Shown here: piece after piece, positions 1-7,753 of the stretch | Layout of the letters: every line of letters starts with the position of its first letter | How positions within the stretch are numbered: position 1 is the first letter of the stretch | Assembly (NCBI RefSeq): GCF_022747945.1 | Contig: NZ_JALDST010000001.1 | Span: 4,898,001 to 4,962,000, forward strand | DNA from: Micromonospora sp. R77 | Lineage (GTDB): Bacteria; Actinomycetota; Actinomycetes; Mycobacteriales; Micromonosporaceae | Reading direction: 5' to 3' | Length of the DNA: 64,000 nucleotides | Notes under the pieces: model-generated | Seen by the model: only the letters and a program-made list of their open reading frames with translations | Database searches by the model: none | Told to the model about the DNA's origin: nothing | Position numbers and translations under genes: made by a program

Positions 1-803
1 CGGCCATCCGTGACCTGCCCACCCGGGAGGTGGCCCGACGGCTCGGCGTGCTGCCGCAGAGCCCGCTGGTGCCCGAGGGGGTGACCGTCGCCGACCTGGT
101 CGGCCGGGGCCGGCAGCCCTACCAGCGCTGGTGGCGGCAGTGGTCCGCGCAGGACGCCGAGGCCGTACGACAGGCGATGGTGCTCGCCGACGTCGACGCG
201 CTCGCCGACCGCCCGGTGGACAGCCTCTCGGGCGGCCAGCGGCAGCGGGTCTGGATCGCGATGACCCTCGCCCAGGACACCGAGGCGCTGCTGCTGGACG
301 AGCCGACCACCTTCCTCGACCTGGCCCATCAGGTCGAGGTGCTGGACCTGCTGCACCGGCTGCGCGCCGAACGGGGTCGCACCGTCGTCGCGGTGCTGCA
401 CGACCTCAACCAGGCCGCCCGCTACGCCGACCACCTGATCGCCATGCGCGCCGGCACGGTGGTCGCCGCCGGACCGCCCCGGGACATCCTCACCGCCGAC
501 CTGGTCCGGGACGTCTTCGGTCTCGACTGTGTGGTGGTGCCCTGCCCGGTCACCGGCGCGCCGCTGATCGTCCCCGGCCGCCCCGGCCCTTCGCTCGTGC
601 CGGCGACTCCGTCCGCCGATCCAGCGGGGGAGCCGGCCGTCCCGGGCCAGGCCGCACCGGTCACCCCGTCGGCTACTGCGCCCGCCACCGCGCCGGTCGC
701 CTCACCGGTCACTGCGCCCGCCTCGGGGTCGGCGCCGGCCGGCTCCGTCACCGACGGCGCGGCTTCTCCGCCCGCCGATCCGTACCCCTCGAAAGGACAC
801 TGA
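1..803 (+). CDS. Iron-siderophore ABC transporter ATP-binding protein (5' partial)
   Basis: Energises uptake of ferric siderophore (FecE/FepC type) at the inner face of the membrane. The reading frame is open from base 3, so the gene starts before the window and the Walker A motif is not visible. What is seen, in order: Q-loop region (GVLPQSPLVPEG), ABC signature LSGGQRQRVWIAMTLAQ, Walker B LLLDEPTTFLDL and the H-loop VLHDLNQ. After the normal family end (about PLIVPGRPGP) there are some 65 extra residues rich in Pro, Ala, Ser and Thr with no domain, an unusual cytoplasmic tail. The stop overlaps the next start (TGATG), so it is translationally coupled to the binding protein; the permeases are probably upstream. 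The substrate is inferred from the family. Confidence 0.9.
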   Translation, partial: AIRDLPTREVARRLGVLPQSPLVPEGVTVADLVGRGRQPYQRWWRQWSAQDAEAVRQAMVLADVDALADRPVDSLSGGQRQRVWIAMTLAQDTEALLLDEPTTFLDLAHQVEVLDLLHRLRAERGRTVVAVLHDLNQAARYADHLIAMRAGTVVAAGPPRDILTADLVRDVFGLDCVVVPCPVTGAPLIVPGRPGPSLVPATPSADPAGEPAVPGQAAPVTPSATAPATAPVASPVTAPASGSAPAGSVTDGAASPPADPYPSKGH

Positions 804-1747
804 TGCGTCGTCTCGCCGCCGCCCTGACCGCGGCCGTCACCCTCGGCGTGGGCCTCACCGCCTGCGGAGAGAGCGATCCGGTCGCCGGTACCGCCACCGG
901 GCAGACCCGGGAGATCACCCACGCGATGGGCACCACCAAGGTGCCGGCCGAGCCGAAGCGGGTGGTCGTCCTCGACACCGACAAGATCGACACGGCGCTC
1001 TCGCTGGGCGTGACGCCGGTCGGCGCGGCCACCGCCGGTGAGGCGAAGAGCTGGCCCACCTACTTCGGCGCCGAGAAGCTGGCCGGCATCACCGAGGTGG
1101 GCGTCCTGACCGAACCCGACCTGGAGGCGATCACCGCCCTCAAGCCCGATCTGATCCTCGGCAGCAGGTTCCGCCAGGAGAAGTTCTATGACGAGCTGGC
1201 CGCCATCGCGCCGACCGTCTTCACCGAGAAGGTGGGCATCACCTGGAAGGAGAACTTCCTCCTCGACGGCCGAGCCCTGGGTCGCGAGCAGCAGGCCCGC
1301 GACCTGCTGGCGACGTACGAGAAGCGGGCCAAGGACTTCGGCGCGAAGCTGGGCGACGCCGCGTCGCGGGAGATCTCCATCGTCCGCTTCATCCCGGGCA
1401 ACATCCGGGTGTACGGCCCGGACTCCTTCTCCGGCATCGTCGTCGGCGACACCGGGCTGGGCCGCCCCGCGCGGCAGCGCCTCGACGGCAAGGAGGACAA
1501 GCGCTTCGACCTGGTCAGCCCCGAGCGGGTCAACGAGGTCGACGGCGACGTCATCTTCGTCACCGCGTACGGCGAGAAGGCCGCCGCCGAGCAGGCGAAG
1601 CTCACCGCCGGCACCCTCTGGCGGAACCTGTCCGCCGTACGGGCCGGCAACGCCCACGTCGTCTCCGACGAGACCTGGATGACCGGCATCGGCGTCACCG
1701 CCGCCAACAAGATCCTCGACGACCTACAAACCCACCTCCCCTCCTGA
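803..1747 (+). CDS. Iron-siderophore ABC transporter substrate-binding lipoprotein
   Basis: FecB/FhuD-type periplasmic-binding protein that captures ferric siderophore and hands it to the transporter encoded upstream. 314 aa. The N-terminus MRRLAAALTAAVTLGVGL is a signal peptide ending in the lipobox LTAC, with lipidated Cys at about residue 21. The rest has the TroA-like fold, with RVVVLDTDKIDTALSLGV in the first lobe and DGDVIFVTAYG in the second. The ATG overlaps the previous stop by one base, so both are in one operon. A perfect hairpin 28 bases after the stop probably ends the operon. Expression would be expected to follow iron supply, but no DmdR/IdeR box is visible in the window because the promoter lies upstream. 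Confidence 0.88.
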   Translation: MRRLAAALTAAVTLGVGLTACGESDPVAGTATGQTREITHAMGTTKVPAEPKRVVVLDTDKIDTALSLGVTPVGAATAGEAKSWPTYFGAEKLAGITEVGVLTEPDLEAITALKPDLILGSRFRQEKFYDELAAIAPTVFTEKVGITWKENFLLDGRALGREQQARDLLATYEKRAKDFGAKLGDAASREISIVRFIPGNIRVYGPDSFSGIVVGDTGLGRPARQRLDGKEDKRFDLVSPERVNEVDGDVIFVTAYGEKAAAEQAKLTAGTLWRNLSAVRAGNAHVVSDETWMTGIGVTAANKILDDLQTHLPS

Positions 1748-1774
1748 CCCCCCACGCCCCACCCCCCGCGCGAA

Positions 1775-1824
1775 TTCACGGAATGAGTGGCTATCCCGCT
1801 GGTAATAGCCACTCATTCCGTGAA
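1775..1824. terminator. Perfect 20-bp hairpin, bidirectional terminator (repeat family copy 1)
   Basis: Arms 1775-1794 and 1805-1824 are exact reverse complements around a 10-base loop. It lies between the convergent genes ending at 1747 (+) and 1828 (-), so it can stop both. Its arm contains CACGGAATGAGTGGC, nearly identical to the arms of two other hairpins in the window (2807-2852 and 29597-29648). Confidence 0.8.
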
Positions 1825-1827
1825 AGT

Positions 1828-2733
1828 TCAGGCCGTACAGGAGGCTCGGCGGGCGGCCAAGGCGGTGCGGATCTCGGCGAGGACGGCAGGGAAGTCCTCC
1901 TTCATGCGTTTGCTCGTGACGTGAAGGACGATCCAGTCGTCGCCGAGCATCTTGTTCAGGCGCTGCCGGTCGCGATGAAACTGGTCCGGATCGCGGTGCC
2001 AGAGGCCGTCGTATTCGACGGCCACCTTGAGTTCGGGCCAGGCGAGATCGACCCGCGCGATGAAGCGGTTACCGCGTTCGATGACGTACTGGGTCACCGG
2101 TCGGGGAAGCCCCGCCCGAACGAGGCGCACTCGAAGCCGGGACTCGGGAAGCGACCCGGCGCCCCCGTCGACAAGGCTCAACACCTCGGCGAACCTCCGG
2201 ACTCCTCGGGCCCCTCGGCGTCGAACCAGATAGGCCTTCAGTTGGGCCAGCCGAACGACGCCGACATGCAGTAACGCGTCGACCAGTGCGACTGCCTCCA
2301 CCACGTCGAGCCAGCAGGCGAGATCCCAGCATGTGCGGACGGCGTTCGTCACCGGGACCTGCTCGATTCGCTGCACGTCATCTTCGGACCACCGGCAGAC
2401 GTGAATGAGCAGTCCCGCCAGCGGACCGAATCGGGAGGCAGGGTCCACCAGCACCTCCACGGGTTCGTCCGGCCCGGGCACGGGGCCCCCGAGCAGTGCG
2501 ACAGCGGAGCGGCCCGCCACCAGACACCCGGGCGGGAAGAGCCACGATGCGGCGGCCAGGCAACGGGTGCGGTGGGAGACGGCCAGGCGTGCGTCGGCGT
2601 ACACGTTGTGGAACAACTGCCGCCACGCGCTGCTCCGCAATTCATTCCTGGTGAGCAGGCCGCGCTGAATCGCGTCCCGCGCAAAGAACACCTTCCCGGC
2701 AAGTTCGGCCGGACGACGAGGATGACGAGCCAC
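1828..2733 (-). CDS. AbiEi-like N-terminal region with DUF559/Vsr-like nuclease-fold C-terminus
   Basis: About 300 aa. The N-terminal third resembles the AbiEi antitoxin/HTH region common in actinobacterial DUF559 proteins (FARDAIQRGLLTRNELRSS, then WRQLFHNVYAD). The C-terminal region has a PD-(D/E)XK-like signature: RVDLAWPELKVAVEYDG followed by a conserved His, then the HVTSKRM strand. Function is unproven; such proteins are usually solitary and may be nucleases or toxin-antitoxin relics. No partner toxin gene is adjacent. I prefer GTG at 2733 (VARHPRRPAELAGK); an upstream in-frame GTG at 2754 is also possible. The gene sits between two nearly identical hairpins. The stop is three bases from hairpin copy 1. 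Confidence 0.72.
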   Translation of the reverse strand: MARHPRRPAELAGKVFFARDAIQRGLLTRNELRSSAWRQLFHNVYADARLAVSHRTRCLAAASWLFPPGCLVAGRSAVALLGGPVPGPDEPVEVLVDPASRFGPLAGLLIHVCRWSEDDVQRIEQVPVTNAVRTCWDLACWLDVVEAVALVDALLHVGVVRLAQLKAYLVRRRGARGVRRFAEVLSLVDGGAGSLPESRLRVRLVRAGLPRPVTQYVIERGNRFIARVDLAWPELKVAVEYDGLWHRDPDQFHRDRQRLNKMLGDDWIVLHVTSKRMKEDFPAVLAEIRTALAARRASCTA

Positions 2734-2806
2734 CCTCCCACCCTCGACCCCCACCCCACCCCGCCGAAAGCCCCTGTGGACAACGCCCCGCTAAGCGCCG
2801 CACTTA

Positions 2807-2852
2807 CACGGAAAGAGTGGCTATCCGACGAGGAATAGCCACTCTTTCCGTG
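2807..2852. terminator. 18-bp hairpin terminator (repeat family copy 2)
   Basis: Arms 2807-2824 and 2835-2852 match perfectly around a 10-base loop. It lies 64 bases after the stop of the minus-strand gene 2916-3560 and upstream of the minus-strand gene below it. Its stem differs from copy 1 mainly at one base pair (AAG instead of ATG). Confidence 0.75.
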
Positions 2853-2915
2853 AATTAGCGGCGGCGGGGTGCGCGCGGCGCGCGGCGCGCGGGGTGCGGG
2901 TGGGGTGGGGGTGGG

Positions 2916-3560
2916 TCAGGCGGCGGTGGACCAGATGGCGCGGAAGGCGGCGGCTTCGCCGGCCAGCCACTGTTCGACGTGGTCGGGCTTGATCGCGTCG
3001 GGCATGCGGTGGGTCTCGCCGCGGCGAACGTCCACCAGGACCGGCTCGGCGTGCGGCAGGACCGCGTCCATGTGGCGGGCCATCAGGTGCAGGGTCGCCA
3101 GCACCGCCTCCTCGCTGGGCGGGGTCTCGTCGAAGTGCAGCCGGACGGCCTCGGCGCGGCCGTCGGCGTACCGGATGCCGAAGTGGGGGTTGATCTTGAC
3201 GGGGAGGTCGCCGAGCATGGCCAGGGCGTCGCGGGTCCGGGCCAGGTCGACCCCGGTCGGCTCGCCGAGCGACTGGAGCCATTGGGTCGCGCCCGGCACG
3301 AGCGCCTCGTAGAGCGGGCGCCAGCGCGGCTTGACCAGGTCGGCGACCTGGGCCAGGTGGGTGCCCCCGGTGTGGAAGGCGACGTCGGCCTTGAGCGCCT
3401 TGACGAACTGACCGTGCGGGTTGAACCCGTGCCGGCTGGCGCGCTGCTTGCGCAGGCCCCCGACGAAGCTGGCCTTGGTGGGCCCGGTGCGGTCCACGTA
3501 CCGGGTGAAGCCGAGGAGGGTGGCGTACGGCGTGAGGGGGGCGGAGACGGGCGCAGTCAC
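2916..3560 (-). CDS. Conserved protein of unknown function
   Basis: I do not recognise this 214-aa protein. It is soluble, with no signal peptide or membrane segment. It opens with TPYATLLGFTRYVDRTGPTK and has several His residues spread along it (HGFNPHGQFVK, HTGGTHLAQV, KINPHFGIRYADG, HLMARHMDA), which could bind metal, but no known motif is visible. The start is GTG with GGGAGG about seven bases upstream. Directly upstream is a long palindrome in an AT-rich patch (3584-3609), so the gene is probably under a dedicated repressor or activator not encoded next to it. It is transcribed alone, with its own terminator hairpin downstream. Confidence 0.7.
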   Translation of the reverse strand: MTAPVSAPLTPYATLLGFTRYVDRTGPTKASFVGGLRKQRASRHGFNPHGQFVKALKADVAFHTGGTHLAQVADLVKPRWRPLYEALVPGATQWLQSLGEPTGVDLARTRDALAMLGDLPVKINPHFGIRYADGRAEAVRLHFDETPPSEEAVLATLHLMARHMDAVLPHAEPVLVDVRRGETHRMPDAIKPDHVEQWLAGEAAAFRAIWSTAA

Positions 3561-3583
3561 GAGCGTCCTCCCAGGTCAGGAAC

Positions 3584-3609
3584 TCGATTAGTACATACAT
3601 TCTAATCGA
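3584..3609. promoter_or_regulatory. Palindromic operator TCGATTAG-N10-CTAATCGA
   Basis: Eight-base perfect inverted repeats (3584-3591 and 3602-3609) flank an AT-rich spacer TACATACATT. It lies 24 bases upstream of the GTG of the minus-strand gene at 3560, where a promoter is expected. The size suits a dimeric TetR, MarR or GntR-like regulator. Confidence 0.55.
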
Positions 3610-3636
3610 CGGGGGTGACATCGCCCAGGGCGCAAA

Positions 3637-3667
3637 AGGGGCCGTCCGGACGCACCGGACGGCCCCT
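3637..3667 (-). terminator. 13-bp GC-rich hairpin terminator
   Basis: Arms 3637-3649 and 3655-3667 are perfectly complementary with a 5-base loop. It starts 12 bases beyond the stop of the helicase gene (3680, minus strand), so it should end that transcript before it reaches the operator region of the next gene. Confidence 0.75.
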
Positions 3668-3679
3668 GGAAAGAACTTC

Positions 3680-6193
3680 TTACAGCTGGCCCACGGAGAC
3701 GATCCGGACCACCGCCGCGCCCACCTCGTCGGAGGCCGCGAGGTCCACCTCCGCGCTGATGCCCCAGTCGTGGTCGCCGTCCGGGTCGTCCAGGATCTGC
3801 CGCACCGTCCACCGCTCCCGACCCTGTTCGATCATGAGCAGCGCCGGTCCACGTGCGTCCGGCCCCACCCCGATCGAGTCGTACGACTCGAAGTAGGGCT
3901 CCAGCGCGTCGGCCCAGGCGTCGGCGTCCCAGCCCGAGGCGGAGTCCAGCTCGCCGAGGTCGTACCAGCGGCGCAGGGCGGCCAGCTCGACCCGACGGAA
4001 CAGCGCGTTGCGCACCAGCACCCGGAACGCCCGCGCGTTGCGGGTGACCGCGGGCGGCCGGTCGTCCAGGGCGGCGTGCGCCTGGGCCACCTCGGCCACG
4101 TCGGACGGGTTGCGCAGCCGCTCCCACTCGTCGATCAGACTGGAGTCGACCTGGCGGACCAGCTCGCCCAGCCACTCGATGAGGTCGACCAGCTCCTCGG
4201 TCTTGGCGTCCTCGGGCACGGTCTGCCGCAGCGTCTTGTACGCGTCGGCGAGGTAGCGCAGCACCAGTCCCTCGGAGCGGGTGAGGGAGTAGAACTGCAC
4301 GTACTCGGTGAAGGTCATCGCCCGCTCGTACATGTCCCGGACGACGGACTTGGGGGAGAGCTGGTGGTCGGCGACCCACGGGTGCCCCTGCCGGTACATC
4401 TCGTAGGCGCCCTCCAGCAGCTCGGCGAGCGGCTTGGGCCAGGTCACCTCGTCGAGGAGTTCGAGGCGGGCCTCGTACTCGATGCCCTCGGCCTTCATCG
4501 CGGCGACCGCCTCGCCGCGGGCCTTGAACTGCTGCGCGGAGAGCACCTGGCGCGGGTCGTCGAGGATCGACTCGATCACCGAGAGCACGTCCAGGGCGTA
4601 CGACGGGGACTCGGTGTCGAGCAGTTCGATGGCGGCCAGGGCGAGCGGGGAGAGCGGCTGGTTGAGGGCGAAGTCGAGCTGGAGGTCGACGGTGAGCCGG
4701 ACCCGCCGGCCGGTCTCGTCAGGCTCGGCGAGCTGTTCGACCACGCCGCCGGCCAGCAGCGCCCGGTAGATGGCGATGGCGCGGCGGATGTGCCGACGCT
4801 GGGCGGCCGGGTCCTCGTGGTTGTCGGTGAGCAGGTGCCGCATCGAGGCGAACGCGTCACCGGGGCGGCCGATCACGTTGAGCAGCATCGAGTGGCTGAC
4901 CTGGAAGCTGGAGGTGAGCGGTTCCGGCTCGGCCTCGACCAGGCGCTGGAAGGTCGGCTCGCCCCAGCCGATCGAGCCCTCCGGCGGCTTCTTCTTGACC
5001 ACCTTGCGGCGCTTCTTCGGGTCGTCGCCGGCCTTGGCCAGGGCCTTCTCGTTCTCGATGACGTGTTCGGGGGCCTGCACGACGACCCGGCCGAGGGTGT
5101 CGAAGCCGGCCCGCCCGGCCCGGCCGGCGATCTGGTGGAACTCGCGGGCCTTGAGCAGCCGGGTCCGCACCCCGTCGTACTTCGACAGGCCGGTGAAGAG
5201 CACCGTGCGGATGGGCACGTTGATGCCGACGCCGAGGGTGTCCGTGCCGCAGATGACCTTGAGCAGGCCGGCCTGGGCGAGGGTCTCCACCAGCCGGCGG
5301 TACTTGGGCAGCATGCCGGCGTGGTGCACGCCGATGCCGTGCCGGACCAGCCTCGACAGCGTCTTGCCGAAGCCGGAGGTGAACCGGAAGTTGCCGATCG
5401 CGGCGGCGATCATGTCCTTCTCGGCGCGGGTGCAGACGTTGACGCTCATCAGCGCCTGGGCGCGTTCCAGGGCGGCGGCCTGGGTGAAGTGCACGACGTA
5501 CACCGGGGCCTGCTTGGTCTGCAGCAGCTCCTCCAGGGTCTCGTGCAGCGGCGTCATCGCGTACGAGAAGAGGAGCGGGACCGGCCGCTCGGCCGAGCGC
5601 ACGACGGCGGTCGGCCGCCCGGTGCGCCGGGTCAGGTCGTCGACGAACCGGGTGGTGTCGCCGAGGGTGGCGGACATCAGCACGAACTGCGCCTGCGGCA
5701 GCTCGATGATCGGCACCTGCCACGCCCAGCCCCGGTCGGGCTCGGCATAGAAGTGGAACTCGTCCATCACCACCTGGCCGACGTCGGCGCGGGCGCCCTC
5801 GCGCAGCGCCAGGTTGGCCAGCACCTCCGCCGTGCAGCAGATGATCGGGGCGTCGGCGTTGACGCTGGCGTCGCCGGTGAGCATGCCGACGTTCTCCGCG
5901 CCGAAGACCTCGCAGAGCGCGAAGAACTTCTCCGACACCAGCGCCTTGATCGGCGCCGTGTAGAAGCTGGTCCGGTCGTCGGCCAGGGCGGCGAAGTGCG
6001 CGGCGATCGCCACCAGGCTCTTGCCCGAGCCGGTCGGCGTATTCATGATCACGTTGGCGCCGGAGACGATCTCGATGACCGCCTCCTCCTGGTGGGGATA
6101 GAGGGCGAGGCCGCGCTCGGACGCCCAGCCGGCGAACGAGTCGTAGAGGGTGTCTGGGTCGGCGCTTCTCGGGAGCGCGGCGGTGAGCGTCAT
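3680..6193 (-). CDS. DEAD/DEAH-box helicase of the DUF3516 (Ski2/HelY-like) family
   Basis: 837-aa ATP-dependent RNA helicase. Motifs in order: PHQEEAV (Q-like), Walker A NTPTGSGKS at about 51-59, TAPIKALVSEKFF (Ia), CCTAEVLANL (Ib), motif II MDEFHFY, motif III MSATLGDT, CGTDTLGVGINVPIRTV (V) and QIAGRAGRAGFDT (VI). A basic linker DPKKRRKVVKKKPPEG follows, then a long all-helical C-terminal region typical of the DUF3516 group found in Actinobacteria. Family members are thought to act in RNA turnover or processing; the substrate is not known. Length and motifs are complete. It is monocistronic, with its own terminator, and divergent from nothing: trmB upstream is on the same strand 130 bases away. 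Confidence 0.9.
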   Translation of the reverse strand: MTLTAALPRSADPDTLYDSFAGWASERGLALYPHQEEAVIEIVSGANVIMNTPTGSGKSLVAIAAHFAALADDRTSFYTAPIKALVSEKFFALCEVFGAENVGMLTGDASVNADAPIICCTAEVLANLALREGARADVGQVVMDEFHFYAEPDRGWAWQVPIIELPQAQFVLMSATLGDTTRFVDDLTRRTGRPTAVVRSAERPVPLLFSYAMTPLHETLEELLQTKQAPVYVVHFTQAAALERAQALMSVNVCTRAEKDMIAAAIGNFRFTSGFGKTLSRLVRHGIGVHHAGMLPKYRRLVETLAQAGLLKVICGTDTLGVGINVPIRTVLFTGLSKYDGVRTRLLKAREFHQIAGRAGRAGFDTLGRVVVQAPEHVIENEKALAKAGDDPKKRRKVVKKKPPEGSIGWGEPTFQRLVEAEPEPLTSSFQVSHSMLLNVIGRPGDAFASMRHLLTDNHEDPAAQRRHIRRAIAIYRALLAGGVVEQLAEPDETGRRVRLTVDLQLDFALNQPLSPLALAAIELLDTESPSYALDVLSVIESILDDPRQVLSAQQFKARGEAVAAMKAEGIEYEARLELLDEVTWPKPLAELLEGAYEMYRQGHPWVADHQLSPKSVVRDMYERAMTFTEYVQFYSLTRSEGLVLRYLADAYKTLRQTVPEDAKTEELVDLIEWLGELVRQVDSSLIDEWERLRNPSDVAEVAQAHAALDDRPPAVTRNARAFRVLVRNALFRRVELAALRRWYDLGELDSASGWDADAWADALEPYFESYDSIGVGPDARGPALLMIEQGRERWTVRQILDDPDGDHDWGISAEVDLAASDEVGAAVVRIVSVGQL

Positions 6194-6323
6194 AGCGCCC
6201 CCATCGTGCCCGGATCATGGCCTCCCGCGCCAACCGGGTCGGCCGCGACGCCCGCCGGGCGCACCGCTCGTCCCGCGCGTCCCGCGCCGCGCCGCCCGTC
6301 GACCCGGGTCAGGGGTACGCGGC

Positions 6324-7037
6324 TCAGCCGGCCGCCCGGTGGTGGACCAGGTCGAAGATCGGCCGCCCCGCGGTCAGCGCGCGCCGCTCGAACTTGGTCA
6401 CCGGACGGTGCGCCGGGCGGGGGGCGAAGCCGTCGTGCCCGTCCACCAGCCCGGGGTCGCCGGTCAGCGTCTCCCGCATCGCCTCGGCGTACTCGGCCCA
6501 GTCGGTGGCGCAGTGCAGCGTCCCGCCGGGGACCAGCCGGGAGCGCAGCAGGGCGACGTGGCTCGGCTGGATCAGCCGGCGCTTGTGGTGCCGGGCCTTG
6601 GGCCACGGGTCGGGGAAGAAGACGTGCACCGCGTCCACCGACGCCTCCGGCAGGGCCCGGACCAGGTCCAGCGCGTCGCCCCGGGCGACCTGGACGTTGC
6701 CCAGCCCGGCCCGTTCGGTCAGCTCCAGCAGGTTGGCGATGCCGGGCGTGTGCACCTCGACCGCCAGATAGTCGCGGTCCGGGTCGGTTGCCGCCATGGT
6801 CGCGGTGGCGTCGCCCATGCCGGACCCGATCTCCAGCACCAGCGGGGCCCGCCGGCCGAACAGCGCCGCCGGGTCGAACGCGCCGTCGAGGTCGGCGATC
6901 TCCAGCCCGTACGCCGGCCAGAGCCGGGTCAGCGCGTCGCGCTGCCGGTCGCTCATCCGCCCGCGGCGGGGGTGGAAGGTGCGGATCCGGGCGGCGTGCG
7001 CCGGCCCGGTGGCGGGGTTCTGGTCGGTGGAGGTCAC
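6324..7037 (-). CDS. trmB: tRNA (guanine-N7-)-methyltransferase
   Basis: Makes m7G46 in the variable loop of tRNAs using S-adenosylmethionine. 237 aa, usual length for the family. The SAM-binding motif is LVLEIGSGMGD, the second acidic strand is YLAVEVHTPG, and the family signature FFPDPWPKARHHKRRL contains the catalytic Asp and the basic RNA-binding residues. The end (VTKFERRAL) also fits TrmB. The start GTG at 7037 has no clear Shine-Dalgarno sequence; TACCCT (minus strand, 7052-7047) lies nine bases upstream, so the mRNA is probably nearly leaderless. Confidence 0.93.
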   Translation of the reverse strand: MTSTDQNPATGPAHAARIRTFHPRRGRMSDRQRDALTRLWPAYGLEIADLDGAFDPAALFGRRAPLVLEIGSGMGDATATMAATDPDRDYLAVEVHTPGIANLLELTERAGLGNVQVARGDALDLVRALPEASVDAVHVFFPDPWPKARHHKRRLIQPSHVALLRSRLVPGGTLHCATDWAEYAEAMRETLTGDPGLVDGHDGFAPRPAHRPVTKFERRALTAGRPIFDLVHHRAAG

Positions 7038-7162
7038 AGCGACCCGAGGGTACGCGACGGTTCCGGTGGATCGGATGTGCGGTGCGCCCGGGAGTGAGAG
7101 GATTCATCCCTGAGGACGGGCGTTCCGTCGCCCGGGACCGTCCAACGGCGCCGGGAGGGGTC

Positions 7163-7753
7163 ATGGTGTCAGTCACGCGCCGCGCCGCGCTGGTGCTCGC
7201 CGGGGCCGCGCTCGCCGTTCCCCTGCTCGGGATGCGTCCCGCCCTGGCCGCCGAGCCGGCACCCGGTCCGCCGCCGGGCGGGGAGCAGGGGCAGTTGCCG
7301 AGTGACCTGATCTTCGTGGAGGTCACCCCGAGCACCGTGCAGCCCGGCTACCTGGTGGGCATCCGGGCCAGCTGCCGGGACAACTCGATCCCCGCGATCG
7401 TGGTGTCGGACGCCTTCGGCCGGGTCCAGGTGCAGCCGCAGCGGGGCCTGCTGACCGCCTCCCCGATGGTCCGGGAGCGCACCCGCCCCGGCAACTACCG
7501 GGTCAAGCTGGAGTGCCCGAGCGGTCAGACCGCGTCGACGATGCTCCAGGTGGTCAAGGGGATGTCACCCACACCCACCCACGCGCCGCCCACCCGGGTG
7601 CCGCCCAGTCGTGGGCCGGCCACCGGCTTCGGTGGCACCGCCGACGGCCCGGGTCTCGGTGGCCTGCTGGTGCCCGGCGGGCTCGGCCTGACCCTGGCCG
7701 GCGCGGTGGTGGGGCTGATGGCGATCCGCCGGCCCGGTGCCGCCCGACGGTGA
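7163..7753 (+). CDS. Secreted, C-terminally anchored protein, probable sortase substrate
   Basis: 196 aa. Signal peptide at residues 1-29 (MVSVTRRAALVLAGAALAV...ALAAEP), then a small Ig-like beta domain (about 45-125) containing two Cys, SCRDNS and LECPSG. A Pro/Thr-rich linker follows, then a C-terminal sorting-type signal: PATGFGG, a hydrophobic stretch GLGLTLAGAVVGLMA and a basic tail RRPGAARR. The Cys pair could form a disulfide. The next gene encodes a sortase and overlaps by 17 bases, which is the main reason for calling this its substrate. The strong Shine-Dalgarno GGGAGGGG precedes ATG. The surface function is unknown. Confidence 0.8.
   Translation: MVSVTRRAALVLAGAALAVPLLGMRPALAAEPAPGPPPGGEQGQLPSDLIFVEVTPSTVQPGYLVGIRASCRDNSIPAIVVSDAFGRVQVQPQRGLLTASPMVRERTRPGNYRVKLECPSGQTASTMLQVVKGMSPTPTHAPPTRVPPSRGPATGFGGTADGPGLGGLLVPGGLGLTLAGAVVGLMAIRRPGAARR

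Noticed and set aside
1775..2852. Segment between twin hairpins as a transposon or MITE-bounded cassette
   Set aside because: The hairpins are internal inverted repeats, no target-site duplication was seen, and both positions are explained as terminators of minus-strand genes. Kept only as a low-interest idea.
3770..7753. A 1327-codon plus-strand open frame over the helicase and trmB genes
   Set aside because: It is the antisense shadow of high-GC genes with complete family motifs on the other strand; only its last part (from 7163) is a real gene.
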